A DNA stretch of 64,000 nucleotides from Streptomyces sp. CBMA291 (GCF_014596525.1 NZ_MSJP01000022.1:62001-126000), one strand, 5' to 3'. Positions 1-9,224 are shown, counted from the first letter of the stretch. Notes: generated by a model from the sequence alone, not told the origin. A program made the numbers and translations.

Positions 1-184
1 CGTCGGCGACGTCGTCGTAGTCCTCGTCCACGAGGTCCTGGCCGATGATGGACTCGATGCCTTCACGGAGATCCTGGTCGACGTCGTCGTCGTAGCCGAT
101 CTCCTGGACCACCTGTCCGGGCTCGAACCCCAGCCTGCCGGCCGGGTTGGTCCGCTCCTCCGCGTGGTCCGCGGTCGCGCTCAC
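1..184 (-). CDS. DUF3052 family protein (N-terminal part)
   Basis: Only the first 61 codons are in the window; the gene runs off the left edge. The start is GTG at 184, preceded by AGGAGG about 7 bases upstream. The visible protein begins with an acidic stretch rich in Asp and Glu (motifs LGFEPGQVVQEIGYDDDVD and EGIESIIGQDLVDEDYDDV), which is the signature of the actinobacterial DUF3052 family. Function is unknown. In Streptomyces this family is commonly found divergent from aceE, as here. The reading is secure for the family, not for any role. Confidence 0.85.
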   Translation of the reverse strand, partial: MSATADHAEERTNPAGRLGFEPGQVVQEIGYDDDVDQDLREGIESIIGQDLVDEDYDDVAD

Positions 185-389
185 GGCTTGCCTCCTGCTC
201 ATTCGGAAAATGCTGTGGGCCACGCGTATGCGCGCGGCGCTGGCCGTAGTCCACACGTGCCAGGGCGGATCGCGCAAGTACCCGGCCGCGGAGACCGCCG
301 AAACGGTGACGTTTGGGGCCGTCTCGCCGCAACTTCCGGCGCCTGACGACCCTGCTCCGTGACCAGGCACACATGATTCACCCTGGTTT

Positions 390-414
390 GCAGACTTCTG
401 AGGCTTCAGTCTGC
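390..414. promoter_or_regulatory. Inverted repeat in the DUF3052/aceE divergent region
   Basis: Two 7-base arms (GCAGACT at 390-396, AGTCTGC at 408-414) are perfect reverse complements separated by 11 bases. They lie in the 418-bp gap (185-602) between two divergent genes, so they may be an operator. No clear -35/-10 pair could be assigned for either gene. Apart from this and the palindrome at 501-514, I see nothing else organised in the gap. Confidence 0.35.
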
Positions 415-500
415 CGAACGTCCGGACGGAACGCATGTGCGGGTTGGGCGTAAGGTTGCGATTTGAGTGCACCCAGACGCAGAGAGGACACCCCTGAGGG

Positions 501-514
501 TTACCCCCGGGTAA
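501..514. promoter_or_regulatory. 14-bp palindrome upstream of aceE
   Basis: TTACCC-CC-GGGTAA: six-base arms are perfect reverse complements around two C residues. It lies 88 bases before the chosen aceE start, a plausible position for an operator or the leader of the transcript. No regulator can be assigned from the sequence. Confidence 0.35.
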
Positions 515-602
515 GTGTGACGTCTGGTGCCGGCGGGGTACACGATGGACATCCCGGCCACTTCGTGGCCCCGTGGGCACCACCGAACAGCGAAGGAAGA
601 GC

Positions 603-3335
603 GTGGCTCCCGGATCCGATCGCAACCCGATCATCATTGGCGGCCTTCCCAGCCAGGTCCCGGACTTCGATCCGGAGGAGACCCAGGAATGGCTCGACTC
701 CCTCGACGCCGCGGTGGACGAGCGGGGACGCGAGCGGGCCCGCTACCTCATGCTCCGGCTGATCGAGAGGGCCCGCGAGCGGCGCGTGGCCGTGCCCGAG
801 ATGCGCAGCACCGACTACGTCAACACCATCGCCACCAAGGACGAGCCGTTCTTCCCCGGCAACGAGGAGATCGAGCGCAAGGTCCTCAACGCCACCCGGT
901 GGAACGCGGCCGTGATGGTCTCGCGCGCCCAGCGCCCCGGGATCGGCGTCGGCGGCCACATCGCCACCTTCGCCTCCTCCGCCTCGCTCTACGACGTGGG
1001 CTTCAACCACTTCTTCCGCGGCAAGGACGAGGGCGACGGCGGCGACCAGATCTACTTCCAGGGCCACGCCTCCCCCGGCATCTACGCCCGCGCCTACCTC
1101 CTCGACCGGCTGAGCGACGCCCAGCTCGACGGCTTCCGCCAGGAGAAGTCGAAGTACCCGGACGGGCTCTCCTCGTACCCGCACCCCCGGCTGATGCCGG
1201 ACTTCTGGGAGTTCCCGACCGTGTCGATGGGCCTCGGCCCGCTCGGCGCGATCTACCAGGCACGGATGAACCGCTACCTGGAGGCGCGCGGCATCGCCGA
1301 CACCTCCAAGTCGCACGTCTGGGCCTTCCTCGGCGACGGCGAGATGGACGAGGTCGAGTCGCTCGGCCAGCTCTCCATCGCCGCCCGCGAGGGTCTGGAC
1401 AACCTGACCTTCGTCGTCAACTGCAACCTCCAGCGGCTCGACGGCCCGGTACGCGGCAACGGCAAGATCATCCAGGAGCTGGAGTCGATCTTCCGGGGCA
1501 ACGGCTGGAACGTCATCAAGCTGATCTGGGACCGCTCCTGGGACCCGCTGCTCGCACAGGACCGCGACGGCATCCTGGTCAACAAGCTGAACACCACCCC
1601 GGACGGGCAGTTCCAGACGTACGCCACCGAGACCGGCGACTACATCCGGGACCACTTCTTCGGCGGCGACCACCGGCTGCGGTCGATGGTCGAGGGCATG
1701 ACGGACCAGCAGGTCCTGCACCTGGGCCGCGGCGGCCACGACCACCGCAAGATCTACGCGGCGTACGCGGCGGCGAAGGCCCACAAGGGCCAGCCGACCG
1801 TGATCCTCGCGCAGACCGTCAAGGGCTGGACCCTCGGCCCGAACTTCGAGGGCCGCAACGCGACCCACCAGATGAAGAAGCTGACGGTCGACGACCTCAA
1901 GCGCTTCCGCGACCGGCTGCACATCCCGGTGACCGACCGGCAGCTGGAGGACGGCCTGCCGCCGTACTACCACCCGGGCCGGGACTCCGAGGAGATCCAG
2001 TACATGCACGACCGCCGCGAGGCGCTCGGCGGGTACGTCCCCACACGAGTCGTCCGCGCGAAGCCGCTGCCCCTCCCCGAGGACAAGACCTACGCGGCGG
2101 CCCGCAAGGGCTCCGGACAGCAGTCGATCGCCACCACCATGGCCTTCGTCCGCATCCTGAAGGACCTCATGCGGGACAAGGAGATCGGCAAGCGCTTCGT
2201 GCTGATCGCCCCCGACGAGTACCGCACCTTCGGCATGGACGCGTTCTTCCCGAGCGCCAAGATCTACAACCCGCTGGGCCAGCAGTACGAGGCCGTGGAC
2301 CGCGAACTCCTCCTCGCCTACAAGGAGTCCCCCACCGGCCAGATGCTGCACGACGGCATCTCCGAGGCCGGATGCACCGCCTCGCTGATCGCCGCCGGTT
2401 CCGCCTACGCCACCCACGGCGAGCCGCTGATCCCGGTCTACGTCTTCTACTCGATGTTCGGCTTCCAGCGGACCGGCGACCAGTTCTGGCAGATGGCCGA
2501 CCAGCTGGCGCGCGGCTTCGTGCTCGGCGCCACCGCCGGCCGGACCACACTGACCGGCGAGGGCCTCCAGCACGCCGACGGCCACTCGCACCTCCTCGCC
2601 TCCACCAACCCCGCCTGCATCGCCTACGACCCCGCGTACGGCTTCGAGATCGCGCACATCGTCAAGGACGGCCTGCGCCGCATGTACGGCCCCGAAGCCG
2701 AGGACGTCTTCTACTACCTGACCGTCTACAACGAGCCGATCCAGCACCCGGCCGAACCGGCGGACGTGGACGTGGACGGCATCCTCCAGGGCATCCACCG
2801 GCTCAAGCCGGCCGAAGCGGGCACCATCCCCGCACAGATCATGGCCTCCGGCGTCGCCGTGCCGTGGGCGATCGAGGCACAGCGGATCCTCGCCGAGGAA
2901 TGGAACGTCCGGGCCGACGTCTGGTCCGCGACCTCCTGGACCGAACTGCGCCGCGAGGCCGTGGCCGTCGAAGAGCACAACCTGCTCCACCCCGACGAAG
3001 AACAGCGCGTGCCGTACGTGACACGCAAGCTCCGTGGCTCCGAAGGCCCGTTCGTGGCCGTCTCCGACTGGATGCGGGCAGTACCGGACCAGATCTCCCG
3101 CTGGGTACCGGGCACCTACGGCTCGCTCGGCGCCGACGGCTTCGGCTTCGCCGACACCCGAGGCGCGGCCCGCCGCTACTTCCACATCGACGCCCCCTCG
3201 ATCGTGCTCGCCGTCCTCACCGAACTCGCCCGCGAAGGCAAGATCGACCGCTCGGCCCTGAAACAGGCCGTGGACCGCTACCAGCTCCTCGACGTCACAG
3301 CCGCCGACCCGGGCGCGGCGGGCGGGGACGCCTGA
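603..3335 (+). CDS. aceE: Pyruvate dehydrogenase E1 component, homodimeric type
   Basis: ThDP-dependent E1 of the pyruvate dehydrogenase complex: it decarboxylates pyruvate and transfers the acetyl group to the E2 lipoyl domain in the cytosol. The protein is about 910 residues, the usual size for single-chain AceE. The ThDP/Mg signature GDGEMDE is near residue 244, followed by NCNLQRLDG near 273, and a transketolase central domain lies in the second half. I chose the GTG at 603 because GAAGGAAGA lies directly upstream and the protein then begins [13 protein letters not shown], as Streptomyces AceE proteins do. An in-frame GTG at 573 has no ribosome site. It stands alone and is followed by a strong hairpin. 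A large open frame on the opposite strand is a codon-bias shadow. Confidence 0.97.
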   Translation: MAPGSDRNPIIIGGLPSQVPDFDPEETQEWLDSLDAAVDERGRERARYLMLRLIERARERRVAVPEMRSTDYVNTIATKDEPFFPGNEEIERKVLNATRWNAAVMVSRAQRPGIGVGGHIATFASSASLYDVGFNHFFRGKDEGDGGDQIYFQGHASPGIYARAYLLDRLSDAQLDGFRQEKSKYPDGLSSYPHPRLMPDFWEFPTVSMGLGPLGAIYQARMNRYLEARGIADTSKSHVWAFLGDGEMDEVESLGQLSIAAREGLDNLTFVVNCNLQRLDGPVRGNGKIIQELESIFRGNGWNVIKLIWDRSWDPLLAQDRDGILVNKLNTTPDGQFQTYATETGDYIRDHFFGGDHRLRSMVEGMTDQQVLHLGRGGHDHRKIYAAYAAAKAHKGQPTVILAQTVKGWTLGPNFEGRNATHQMKKLTVDDLKRFRDRLHIPVTDRQLEDGLPPYYHPGRDSEEIQYMHDRREALGGYVPTRVVRAKPLPLPEDKTYAAARKGSGQQSIATTMAFVRILKDLMRDKEIGKRFVLIAPDEYRTFGMDAFFPSAKIYNPLGQQYEAVDRELLLAYKESPTGQMLHDGISEAGCTASLIAAGSAYATHGEPLIPVYVFYSMFGFQRTGDQFWQMADQLARGFVLGATAGRTTLTGEGLQHADGHSHLLASTNPACIAYDPAYGFEIAHIVKDGLRRMYGPEAEDVFYYLTVYNEPIQHPAEPADVDVDGILQGIHRLKPAEAGTIPAQIMASGVAVPWAIEAQRILAEEWNVRADVWSATSWTELRREAVAVEEHNLLHPDEEQRVPYVTRKLRGSEGPFVAVSDWMRAVPDQISRWVPGTYGSLGADGFGFADTRGAARRYFHIDAPSIVLAVLTELAREGKIDRSALKQAVDRYQLLDVTAADPGAAGGDA

Positions 3336-3446
3336 GGCTGGGGGCGGGGGACGACCTGAGGCGGGGGACGGCCTGGGCCGGGACGGGGCCTCTGGGCCTT
3401 GGCCGGGCAGGGATGCCTTGGCAGCCTGGGGCGCGTAACGCCTGGT

Positions 3447-3480
3447 GAAGGGCGGTGGGACTTCGGTCCTGCCGCCCTTC
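3447..3480 (+). terminator. Terminator downstream of aceE
   Basis: A 15-base stem (3447-3461 with 3466-3480) closes on a TTCG tetraloop; the only non-Watson-Crick positions are two G-T wobbles. Position 112 bases after the aceE stop and before a convergent gene fits transcription termination. A second G8-CTT-C8 foldback follows at 3497-3515. Confidence 0.85.
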
Positions 3481-3565
3481 GCCGTTCCTAGTCCCCGGGG
3501 GGGGCTTCCCCCCCCTCCCCCCCAGCCCCTCCCCTCCCCCCGTCGTAGTCAGCCTCTCCCCCCGT

Positions 3566-4111
3566 CTATCGCTCCCAGAGCTTGAACGCCCTCACCTCGT
3601 AAGGTGTCTGGGGTACCCATGTGCCTCGGCCCGGGTAGGTTTCGAATTCGCCTGTTTCCGCGCATTCGGCGGACTGGTAGGTGGTGACGGGGCGGCCTGT
3701 GCGGTTGGCGAGGGATTGGGCCGTGGTGCCTGTCGGCAGGGCGATGCAGCTGTCGATGTCGGTGGTGGACAGTTCGTGGCTCGCCGCTCGGCCTTTGAAG
3801 TCGGGCTTGGGCCAGAGGCAGAGGCGGCCTGGGCCGCAGGGGCCCAGGGTGGTGGTCTTGGCCCCCTTGCCGCCCGTGGGTGCGGCGCCTGCCGGTGGGG
3901 TGGTCGCCGCGAGCAGTGCGGCCAGCAGCGCCGTGATCATCAGTGCGGTCCTGGTCAGCGCATTGGTCTTCCGAGCGGCTGTCCATGCGGGCGTCCGTGC
4001 GCTCGCTTTCCGTGCGGGCGCTTGCCTTGTGGCCGTCTTCAGCTCAGTCGGTTTCGGCATGGCCGTCTTCAGTGCGTTCGTCTTCATGCGAAGGAACCCC
4101 CGTTTCGTCAC
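3566..4111 (-). CDS. Secreted peptidase inhibitor, family I36-like
   Basis: A small secreted protein of 181 residues. After an unusually long basic N-terminal region (about 45 residues) there is a hydrophobic core (LMITALLAALLAAT) and a likely cleavage after PPAGAAP. The mature part has four cysteines (CGPGRLC, then CIAL and CAET), the W/Y-rich beta pattern and the SxECAE block typical of the SMPI/I36 family of metalloprotease inhibitors. The start is GTG at 4111; ATG at 4087 (MKTNALK) is an alternative, and neither has a convincing ribosome site. Its role would be to control extracellular proteases. The inhibitor assignment rests on family resemblance. Confidence 0.75.
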   Translation of the reverse strand: MTKRGFLRMKTNALKTAMPKPTELKTATRQAPARKASARTPAWTAARKTNALTRTALMITALLAALLAATTPPAGAAPTGGKGAKTTTLGPCGPGRLCLWPKPDFKGRAASHELSTTDIDSCIALPTGTTAQSLANRTGRPVTTYQSAECAETGEFETYPGRGTWVPQTPYEVRAFKLWER

Positions 4112-4155
4112 TCTCTGTAATCAAGAGCATGGCGGAGGTTCCGTACGGACGGAAG

Positions 4156-4194
4156 AGGGGCCGCCCCCGTTCACGCGAACGGGTGACGGCCCCT
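4156..4194 (-). terminator. Terminator of the DHA2 transporter gene
   Basis: Nested hairpin: the outer arms AGGGGCCG (4156-4163) and CGGCCCCT (4187-4194) enclose the inner stem CCCGTTC-ACGC-GAACGGG (4166-4183). It sits 20 bases beyond the stop of the minus-strand transporter gene and before the next minus-strand gene. Confidence 0.8.
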
Positions 4195-4214
4195 TAAGGG
4201 AACCCTGATGGGCG

Positions 4215-5840
4215 TCAGATGTGACCGCCCATGCCTCCGCCCGCTTCCGCGTTCTCGCCGCGCTTGGTGAGGGTGGCGACGAGGGCCGCGACGACGGCCA
4301 CGCCACCGGCGACGGTGAAGGCGAGGCCCATGCCGTCGAGGAAGGTGTCGTGGATGACCTTGGTGATCGTCTGGAACAGCTCGGGCGTCACCCCCGGCGC
4401 CTGGGCCAGCTCCGGCGGGGCCATGCCGAACTCGGCGGCCTGCTCCAGCTGCGGGTCGGCCGGGACCGGGATGCCGGCCGCCTTCCAGTTGCCCGCGAAG
4501 GAGTCGGAGACCTTGGAGGACATGACGGCGCCGAGCACCGCCGTGCCGAGCGCGCCGCCGACCTGCATGGCGGCCTGCTGGAGACCGCCCGCCACGCCGG
4601 ACAGCTCCAGCGGCGCGTTGCCGACGATGACCTCGGTGGCGCCGACCATGACCGGGGCCAGACCCAGGCCGAGGAGGGCGAACCAGAGGGACATCGTGAA
4701 GGTGCCGGTGTCGGAGGAGAGCGTGATCATGCCGAACATGGCGACGGCCGTGCAGACCATGCCGCCGACCAGCGGCACGCGCGGGCCGAACTTGGTGATC
4801 AGGGCGCCCGCCAGCGGCGAGGAGACGATCATCATCGCGGTCAGCGGCAGCAGGTGCAGTCCGCTGTCGACCGGGCTGAGCCCCATGACGCCCTGGAGGT
4901 AGAAGGTCACGAAGAACAGGCCGCCCATGAAAGCGAAGGCCATCAGGACCATCAGCACCACACCGGCCGAGAGCGGTATGGAGCGGAACATGCCCAGCGG
5001 GACGAGCGGCTCCTTGACCTTGGTCTCCCAGAAGGCGAAGAGCACGAAGAGCAGCACCGCGCCGAGCAGACAGCCCCAGGTCTTGCCGCTCGACCAGCCC
5101 CAGGACTCGCCCGCCTTGATGAGGCTCCAGACGAGGGAGGCCATGGCGCCGGAGAGCAGCACGATGCCGAGGATGTCGAAGGAGCGCGGCGCGTTCTCCG
5201 CGCGGTGGTCCTTGAGGATCACCAGACCCAGGACGAGGGCGAGGGCGCCGACCGGCACGTTGATGAAGAAGACGGACTGCCAGCTGACGTGCTCGACGAG
5301 CAGACCGCCGACGATCGGGCCACCGGCCGTGGAGGCGCCGATGACCATGCCCCAGATGCCGATGGCCATGTTCAGCTTCTCGGCGGGGAAGGTGGCGCGC
5401 AGCAGGCCGAGGGCGGCCGGCATCAGCAGGGCGCCGAAGAGGCCCTGGAGGACACGGAAGGCGATCACGGCCCCGATGGAGTGGGAGAGGCCGATGGCAC
5501 CGGAGGCGAGGGCGAAGCCCGCGATGCCGATGAGGAAGGTCTGCCGGTGGCCGAAGCGGTCACCGAGCTTTCCGGCGGTGACGAGGGCGACGGCGAGCGC
5601 GAGCAGATAGCCGTTGGTGATCCACTGGACCTGGGCGAGCGAGGCGCCGAGGTCGGTCTTGATGGCAGGGTTGGCGATGGCGACGATGGTGCCGTCGAGG
5701 GCGACCATCATGACGCCCACCGCGACAGCGAACAGGGTCAACCACGGGTGACCGCGCAGTCCCTTCGCCGGGCCCGGTTCGGGTTCCCGGGCGCCCCCCT
5801 GACCCTGCGGGGTCTTTTCCACTGTGGTCTGACTAGTCAT
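4215..5840 (-). CDS. MFS efflux transporter, DHA2 (14-TM drug:H+ antiporter) family
   Basis: An integral membrane protein of 541 residues with about 14 hydrophobic segments. MFS motif A is visible as GKLGDRFGHR and motif C-like glycine pattern as GASTAGGPIVGG; the first helix carries ALDGTIVAIANPAI, the DHA2 motif D1 with the essential Asp. Family members expel drugs or secondary metabolites using the proton gradient. It faces a TetR regulator, and the palindrome at 5852-5864 overlaps its promoter, so it is probably repressed by that neighbour and induced by the exported compound. The start is the ATG at 5840; there is no ribosome site, and a -10-like TAGCTT six bases upstream suggests a leaderless mRNA. 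Substrate is unknown. Confidence 0.93.
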   Translation of the reverse strand: MTSQTTVEKTPQGQGGAREPEPGPAKGLRGHPWLTLFAVAVGVMMVALDGTIVAIANPAIKTDLGASLAQVQWITNGYLLALAVALVTAGKLGDRFGHRQTFLIGIAGFALASGAIGLSHSIGAVIAFRVLQGLFGALLMPAALGLLRATFPAEKLNMAIGIWGMVIGASTAGGPIVGGLLVEHVSWQSVFFINVPVGALALVLGLVILKDHRAENAPRSFDILGIVLLSGAMASLVWSLIKAGESWGWSSGKTWGCLLGAVLLFVLFAFWETKVKEPLVPLGMFRSIPLSAGVVLMVLMAFAFMGGLFFVTFYLQGVMGLSPVDSGLHLLPLTAMMIVSSPLAGALITKFGPRVPLVGGMVCTAVAMFGMITLSSDTGTFTMSLWFALLGLGLAPVMVGATEVIVGNAPLELSGVAGGLQQAAMQVGGALGTAVLGAVMSSKVSDSFAGNWKAAGIPVPADPQLEQAAEFGMAPPELAQAPGVTPELFQTITKVIHDTFLDGMGLAFTVAGGVAVVAALVATLTKRGENAEAGGGMGGHI

Positions 5841-5846
5841 AAGAAC

Positions 5847-5876
5847 AAGCTAGTGACAGTCACTGACAATTGACAA
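5847..5876 (-). promoter_or_regulatory. Transporter promoter with embedded TetR-type operator
   Basis: Read on the minus strand there is TTGTCA (5871-5876), an 18-base spacer and TAGCTT (5847-5852), six bases before the transporter ATG. The spacer holds a perfect palindrome, AGTGAC-A-GTCACT (5852-5864). TGACA is repeated at 5854, 5864 and 5871, and its inverse TGTCA recurs at 5898. On the plus strand TTGACA at 5870-5875 could serve the TetR gene. The layout fits repression of both divergent genes; it is inferred from sequence only. Confidence 0.6.
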
Positions 5877-5943
5877 AGCGATTCATGCGTCGGTAACTGT
5901 CATGTAGCTCACAGGTAGGCTGAGCTGGACGAATTGCCTGGAA

Positions 5944-6582
5944 ATGAGGACCGACGTGACCTTGCCCGGCCTGCGCGAGCGCAAGAAACAACGCACGCGC
6001 GAGGCGCTGATCCGGGTGGCCCTGGAGCGGTTCACCACCAGCGGCTACGAGCAGACCACCGTCGACGAGATCGTCGACGCCGTCGAGGTCTCCCAGCGCA
6101 CCTTCTTCCGGTACTTCGGCTCCAAGGAGGACGTCGCCTTCGCCGTCCAGCACATGGTGGAGGAGCGGTTCATCCGGAGCCTGCGGAACCGGCCCGCCGA
6201 GGAAGGACCCCTCGACGCGATGCGCAACGCGGCCCTCGGCGCCTGGGACACCATCGGCGAGGCCATCCTCGAAGTCGTCCCCGTCGAGCTGTATCTGCGC
6301 ACCTTCCTGATGATCGAGTCGACGCCCGCGCTGCTCGCCGTCCATCTGCGCCGCTCCACGGAGATGGAGGACACCCTGGCGCGGATCCTCGCCGACCGCG
6401 AGGGCCTGGACGTGGACTCGGACCCGCGCCCCCGGATCGCCGTGGCGGTCTTCAGCGGGGTGATGCGGGTGAGCTGCCGGCTGTGGGGCCAGGGCACCGA
6501 CCAGAGCCTGCCCGCCATCCGCGACCTCACCGAGAAGTACTTCGACCAAGTCGGTCCGGCGCTCGCACCCCGCTGGACCTGA
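5944..6582 (+). CDS. TetR family transcriptional regulator
   Basis: A 212-residue regulator. The N-terminal helix-turn-helix is typical: RERKKQRTREALIRVALERF, then TTVDEIVDAVEVSQRTFFRYFGSKEDV at about residues 37-63. The C-terminal ligand domain is less conserved and resembles those next to drug efflux genes. It is divergent from the DHA2 transporter across a 103-bp gap that contains a palindromic operator, so it most likely represses the transporter and itself. The start is ATG at 5944; the ribosome site is weak. Confidence 0.93.
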   Translation: MRTDVTLPGLRERKKQRTREALIRVALERFTTSGYEQTTVDEIVDAVEVSQRTFFRYFGSKEDVAFAVQHMVEERFIRSLRNRPAEEGPLDAMRNAALGAWDTIGEAILEVVPVELYLRTFLMIESTPALLAVHLRRSTEMEDTLARILADREGLDVDSDPRPRIAVAVFSGVMRVSCRLWGQGTDQSLPAIRDLTEKYFDQVGPALAPRWT

Positions 6583-6594
6583 GACCGGACCGGC

Positions 6595-6674
6595 CCGGCG
6601 TACGAGCCCGGGCCCGGGCCCGGCGTACGAGACCGGGTCCGGATCCGGCGTACGAGACCGGCGTACGAGCCCGG
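6595..6674. repeat. Four copies of a 17-bp CCGGCGTACGAG(A/C)CCGG motif
   Basis: Copies begin at 6595, 6620, 6645 and 6658, the first three at exact 25-base spacing and the last overlapping its predecessor. They lie in the 230-bp gap after the TetR gene. No coding potential or promoter is apparent in the repeat; a TAGGGT -10-like box for the next gene follows at 6799-6804. Confidence 0.75.
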
Positions 6675-6812
6675 AGCGGAGACCTGAGCCGAGACCTGAG
6701 TGGAGGGCGGCGTACGGGGCTCCGACCTGGGACTCCGTACGAACGAGGCGAACCGGGCGTGGGCCGGGACCGGGGCAGGGGGGTCCGAGGGCGCCCCGTA
6801 GGGTGACCGTCC

Positions 6813-8027
6813 GTGACCTCAGCCGATGCCGCTCCGCCCGTTCTCGTGGCGGTGCGCGCCCTGACCGCCCTCGCCGTCGTGTTCGTCCTCCTCGCGACGA
6901 CCGGCTGGACCACGATCCGGCACCGGCCCGTGCCCGGACCCTCGCGTGAGGCGGCGCTCGCCGCCTGGGCCCGTGACCGGATCGACCACCGCCCGCTGCC
7001 GTCGCCGGACGCCCCCGCCCCCGCCGTCGCCGCGTTCTTCGCCCGGCTGGGGCACGCGCGCGGGGTCGGGCTCGCCGAGCGGCACCCGTTCGTCGTCGGC
7101 AACCTCGACGGCGTCCCCGTCGATCTGCGCTACCGCGCCAACCGGATCGTCCTCGGCAGGGCGCGCGACATCGAGCGGGGGCGGCTCCACGACGCCCGGC
7201 TCTCCCCCGAGGGCCGTCACGAGGCCCTGCGCCGGTACGACCGCTTCGGCTCGCTGATGCGGCCGGACCGGCGGATCCTGGCCTTCGACCCGACCGGCAC
7301 GGGCCGTACGGCGGAGGTCCTCGGCGATCTGGAACGGGCCCGGCGCGTCTCGGTGATAGTGCCCGGCGTCGACACCAATCTGCTCACCTTCCAGAAGACC
7401 AGGGGCCGGTACGCGGCTCCCGCCGGAATGGCCGAATCCCTCTACGCGGCCGAGCGCCGCGCCTCCCCCGGGGCCCGGATCGCCGTGATCGCCTGGGCCG
7501 ACTACACCGCGCCCGCCGGGGTCGGCGTCGACGCGGCCACCGGGCGGCTCGCCGAGAGCGGCGCCGGGCGGCTCGTGGAGCTGACCGGGGCGCTGCCCGG
7601 CACCGCGCGCGTGGCGCTGTTCTGCCACAGCTACGGCTCCGTGCTCTGCGGGGTCGCCGCGCCCCGGCTGCCCGGCCGGGTGACCGACGTGGTGGTGGCG
7701 GGCAGCCCCGGCATGCGGGCGGAGAAGGCCGCCGACCTCGGCACACGCGCGCGTGTCTGGGCCCTGCGGGGCACCGACGACTGGATAGCGGACGTGCCGC
7801 ATCTGGAGTGGGGCGGGCTCGGGCACGGCGCGGACCCGGTGGACCCGGCGTTCGGCGCGCGGCTGCTCTCGGCGCGGGGCGCGCTCGGTCACAGCGGGTA
7901 CTTCGAGCCGGGGACCGAGAGCCTGGGCAACTTCGCCGCGATAGGCGTCGGCTCCTATCCGAGTCTGGTGTGCGCACATGCCGATGGCTCCTGCCACGAC
8001 GGAATCTCCGGTACGGAAGGGCCCTGA
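6813..8027 (+). CDS. Alpha/beta hydrolase, DUF1023 family (membrane-anchored)
   Basis: A 404-residue protein with one N-terminal hydrophobic segment (about residues 12-32), so probably secreted or membrane anchored. The nucleophile elbow is FCHSYGSV, followed by VVVAGSPGMRA; an Asp in TDDWIADVPH and a His in GHSGYF complete a likely Ser-Asp-His triad. This is the actinobacterial DUF1023 hydrolase arrangement; the substrate is unknown. It is a clear paralog of the hydrolase at 11834-12814. The GTG start has no ribosome site but lies eight bases after TAGGGT, suggesting a leaderless transcript. It carries about 50 extra residues in the middle relative to its paralog. Confidence 0.85.
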   Translation: MTSADAAPPVLVAVRALTALAVVFVLLATTGWTTIRHRPVPGPSREAALAAWARDRIDHRPLPSPDAPAPAVAAFFARLGHARGVGLAERHPFVVGNLDGVPVDLRYRANRIVLGRARDIERGRLHDARLSPEGRHEALRRYDRFGSLMRPDRRILAFDPTGTGRTAEVLGDLERARRVSVIVPGVDTNLLTFQKTRGRYAAPAGMAESLYAAERRASPGARIAVIAWADYTAPAGVGVDAATGRLAESGAGRLVELTGALPGTARVALFCHSYGSVLCGVAAPRLPGRVTDVVVAGSPGMRAEKAADLGTRARVWALRGTDDWIADVPHLEWGGLGHGADPVDPAFGARLLSARGALGHSGYFEPGTESLGNFAAIGVGSYPSLVCAHADGSCHDGISGTEGP

Positions 8028-8112
8028 AGGGCTCTGACGCGCGTAGATCACGTGATTTCCGGACCTTTCACAGGGGCGACGCGAGGGCATGCGCCGCCTT
8101 ACGATGAGGCGT

Positions 8113-8994
8113 ATGGGTGATGTGCTGGCCGGAATTCATGCCACCTGGGAGTTCGAGAGCGACGCCCTCGTCATCCGCTTCGAACGGGGGATCCGCACGC
8201 CGAAGCTCTTCCAGGCGCTGCGCGAACGACGTGTACCGCACGAGGCGCTGGCGTCCGTGACGCTCGCGCCCGGCAAGCGGGGCACCGTCGTGCTGCGCGC
8301 CGCCCCGAGACCGGGCGCCGATCCACTGGTGGAGGCGGCCGCGGGGCAACTGAAGGAGGAATACGATCCGTACCGCCTGGTCGTCCCGGCGGAGCGGGAG
8401 GCCCTTGCCGTGTTCCACCACGCCGAGTTGCTGAGCCGGATCGAGGCGGCGGCGCCGGGTGCGGACTTCTCGTTCGGCGTGGAGCCTGGAGGGGTGGTGC
8501 CCGCCGAGCGGTTCCTCGTGGAGCCGCCGAGGGGCGCGCTCTCCTTCAAGGCGTACGACGGAAGGGCGACGTTCGACGGGACGTCCGAGGTCGCCTTCCG
8601 CTGGTCGTCCACGGGGGCGTCCTCCGAGAAGTGGAAGGCGGGTGACCAGTTCTTCTCGGTACGGGATCTGTGCGGGGTCGAATGGCGTTCGCCGGACGTC
8701 CTCGGCGGGCATCTGCGGATGGTGCGCCGGGGCGGCGACCCCCGCTCGGCGCGGCCCGACCGGGACCCCGACGCGGTCGTCTTCGGGCTCGGCTACGGGC
8801 CGGTGCACGAGTCGCTGCCGTTCGCGGCGGCGGTCCTCTCGGCGATCCGCACCACGGACCGCACCCCCGCGCGCGTGGCCGCGCCGGGGGTCGTCGCCGA
8901 AAGGATTCGGCATCTGGGCGAACTGCACCAGGCGGGGCTGGTGACGGACGAGGAATTCTCGGCGAAGAAGGCGGAGCTGCTGGCGGAGCTGTGA
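8113..8994 (+). CDS. DUF4429 protein with C-terminal SHOCT domain
   Basis: A 293-residue soluble protein. Two DUF4429-like beta modules can be seen, about residues 5-95 (start GDVLAGIHATWEFE) and 130-225. The last 30 residues (IRHLGELHQAGLVTDEEF, then a Lys-rich LLAEL end) form a SHOCT motif, a short helical module often found at protein ends and thought to mediate oligomerisation. ATG at 8113 is preferred over ATG 8089: it has GAGG four bases upstream and also a TACGAT box seven bases upstream. The function is unknown. Its neighbours are a hydrolase upstream and a two-component system downstream. Confidence 0.85.
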   Translation: MGDVLAGIHATWEFESDALVIRFERGIRTPKLFQALRERRVPHEALASVTLAPGKRGTVVLRAAPRPGADPLVEAAAGQLKEEYDPYRLVVPAEREALAVFHHAELLSRIEAAAPGADFSFGVEPGGVVPAERFLVEPPRGALSFKAYDGRATFDGTSEVAFRWSSTGASSEKWKAGDQFFSVRDLCGVEWRSPDVLGGHLRMVRRGGDPRSARPDRDPDAVVFGLGYGPVHESLPFAAAVLSAIRTTDRTPARVAAPGVVAERIRHLGELHQAGLVTDEEFSAKKAELLAEL

Positions 8995-9030
8995 GGCCTG
9001 GGGCGGCGGGGTCACGGGGCCGAAACCCGG

Positions 9031-9108
9031 GCCCCGCCCCGGAGCCCCGGCCCTCGCCCCGGGGCCCCGCCCCCGGAGCCCCGGCCCTCGCCCCGGGCCC
9101 CGGTCCTC
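9031..9108. repeat. About 33-bp G+C-rich tandem repeat
   Basis: Two near-identical copies start at 9031 and 9064 with the core GGAGCCCCGGCCCTCGCCCC, followed by a decayed third. The repeat lies in the 230-bp gap before the sensor kinase. The gap has no gene; its right end holds the 17-mer at 9143 and a TACTCT box at 9210-9215. Confidence 0.7.
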
Positions 9109-9142
9109 GCCCCGGCATGCCCCGCCTCACCCGCCCCACCCG

Positions 9143-9159
9143 CACCCCCTACCCCGGTA
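9143..9159. promoter_or_regulatory. 17-mer shared with the hydrolase-acyltransferase promoter (copy 1)
   Basis: CACCCCCTACCCCGGTA is repeated base for base at 11715-11731. It contains the palindrome TACC-CC-GGTA. This copy is 65 bases before the sensor kinase start. Identical elements before a two-component operon and the next operon are what one expects of an operator of that system; the binding protein is inferred. Confidence 0.5.
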
Positions 9160-9224
9160 CCACCCCCACGCCCCTCCCCGGTATGACGCCGGGTGCCGGG
9201 TCACGTCCCTACTCTGAACGGGTC

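Noticed and set aside
501..3185. An 894-codon antisense frame opposite aceE
   Set aside because: Shadow of aceE; Val/Gly/Leu/Asp-rich with no domain.
3497..3515. Poly-G/poly-C foldback as a phase-variable switch
   Set aside because: It lies between convergent genes, outside any coding or promoter sequence; more likely a termination aid.
8670..9224. 185-codon upstream extension of the sensor kinase
   Set aside because: It overlaps the DUF4429 gene in another frame and crosses a repeat block; the kinase proper starts at 9225.
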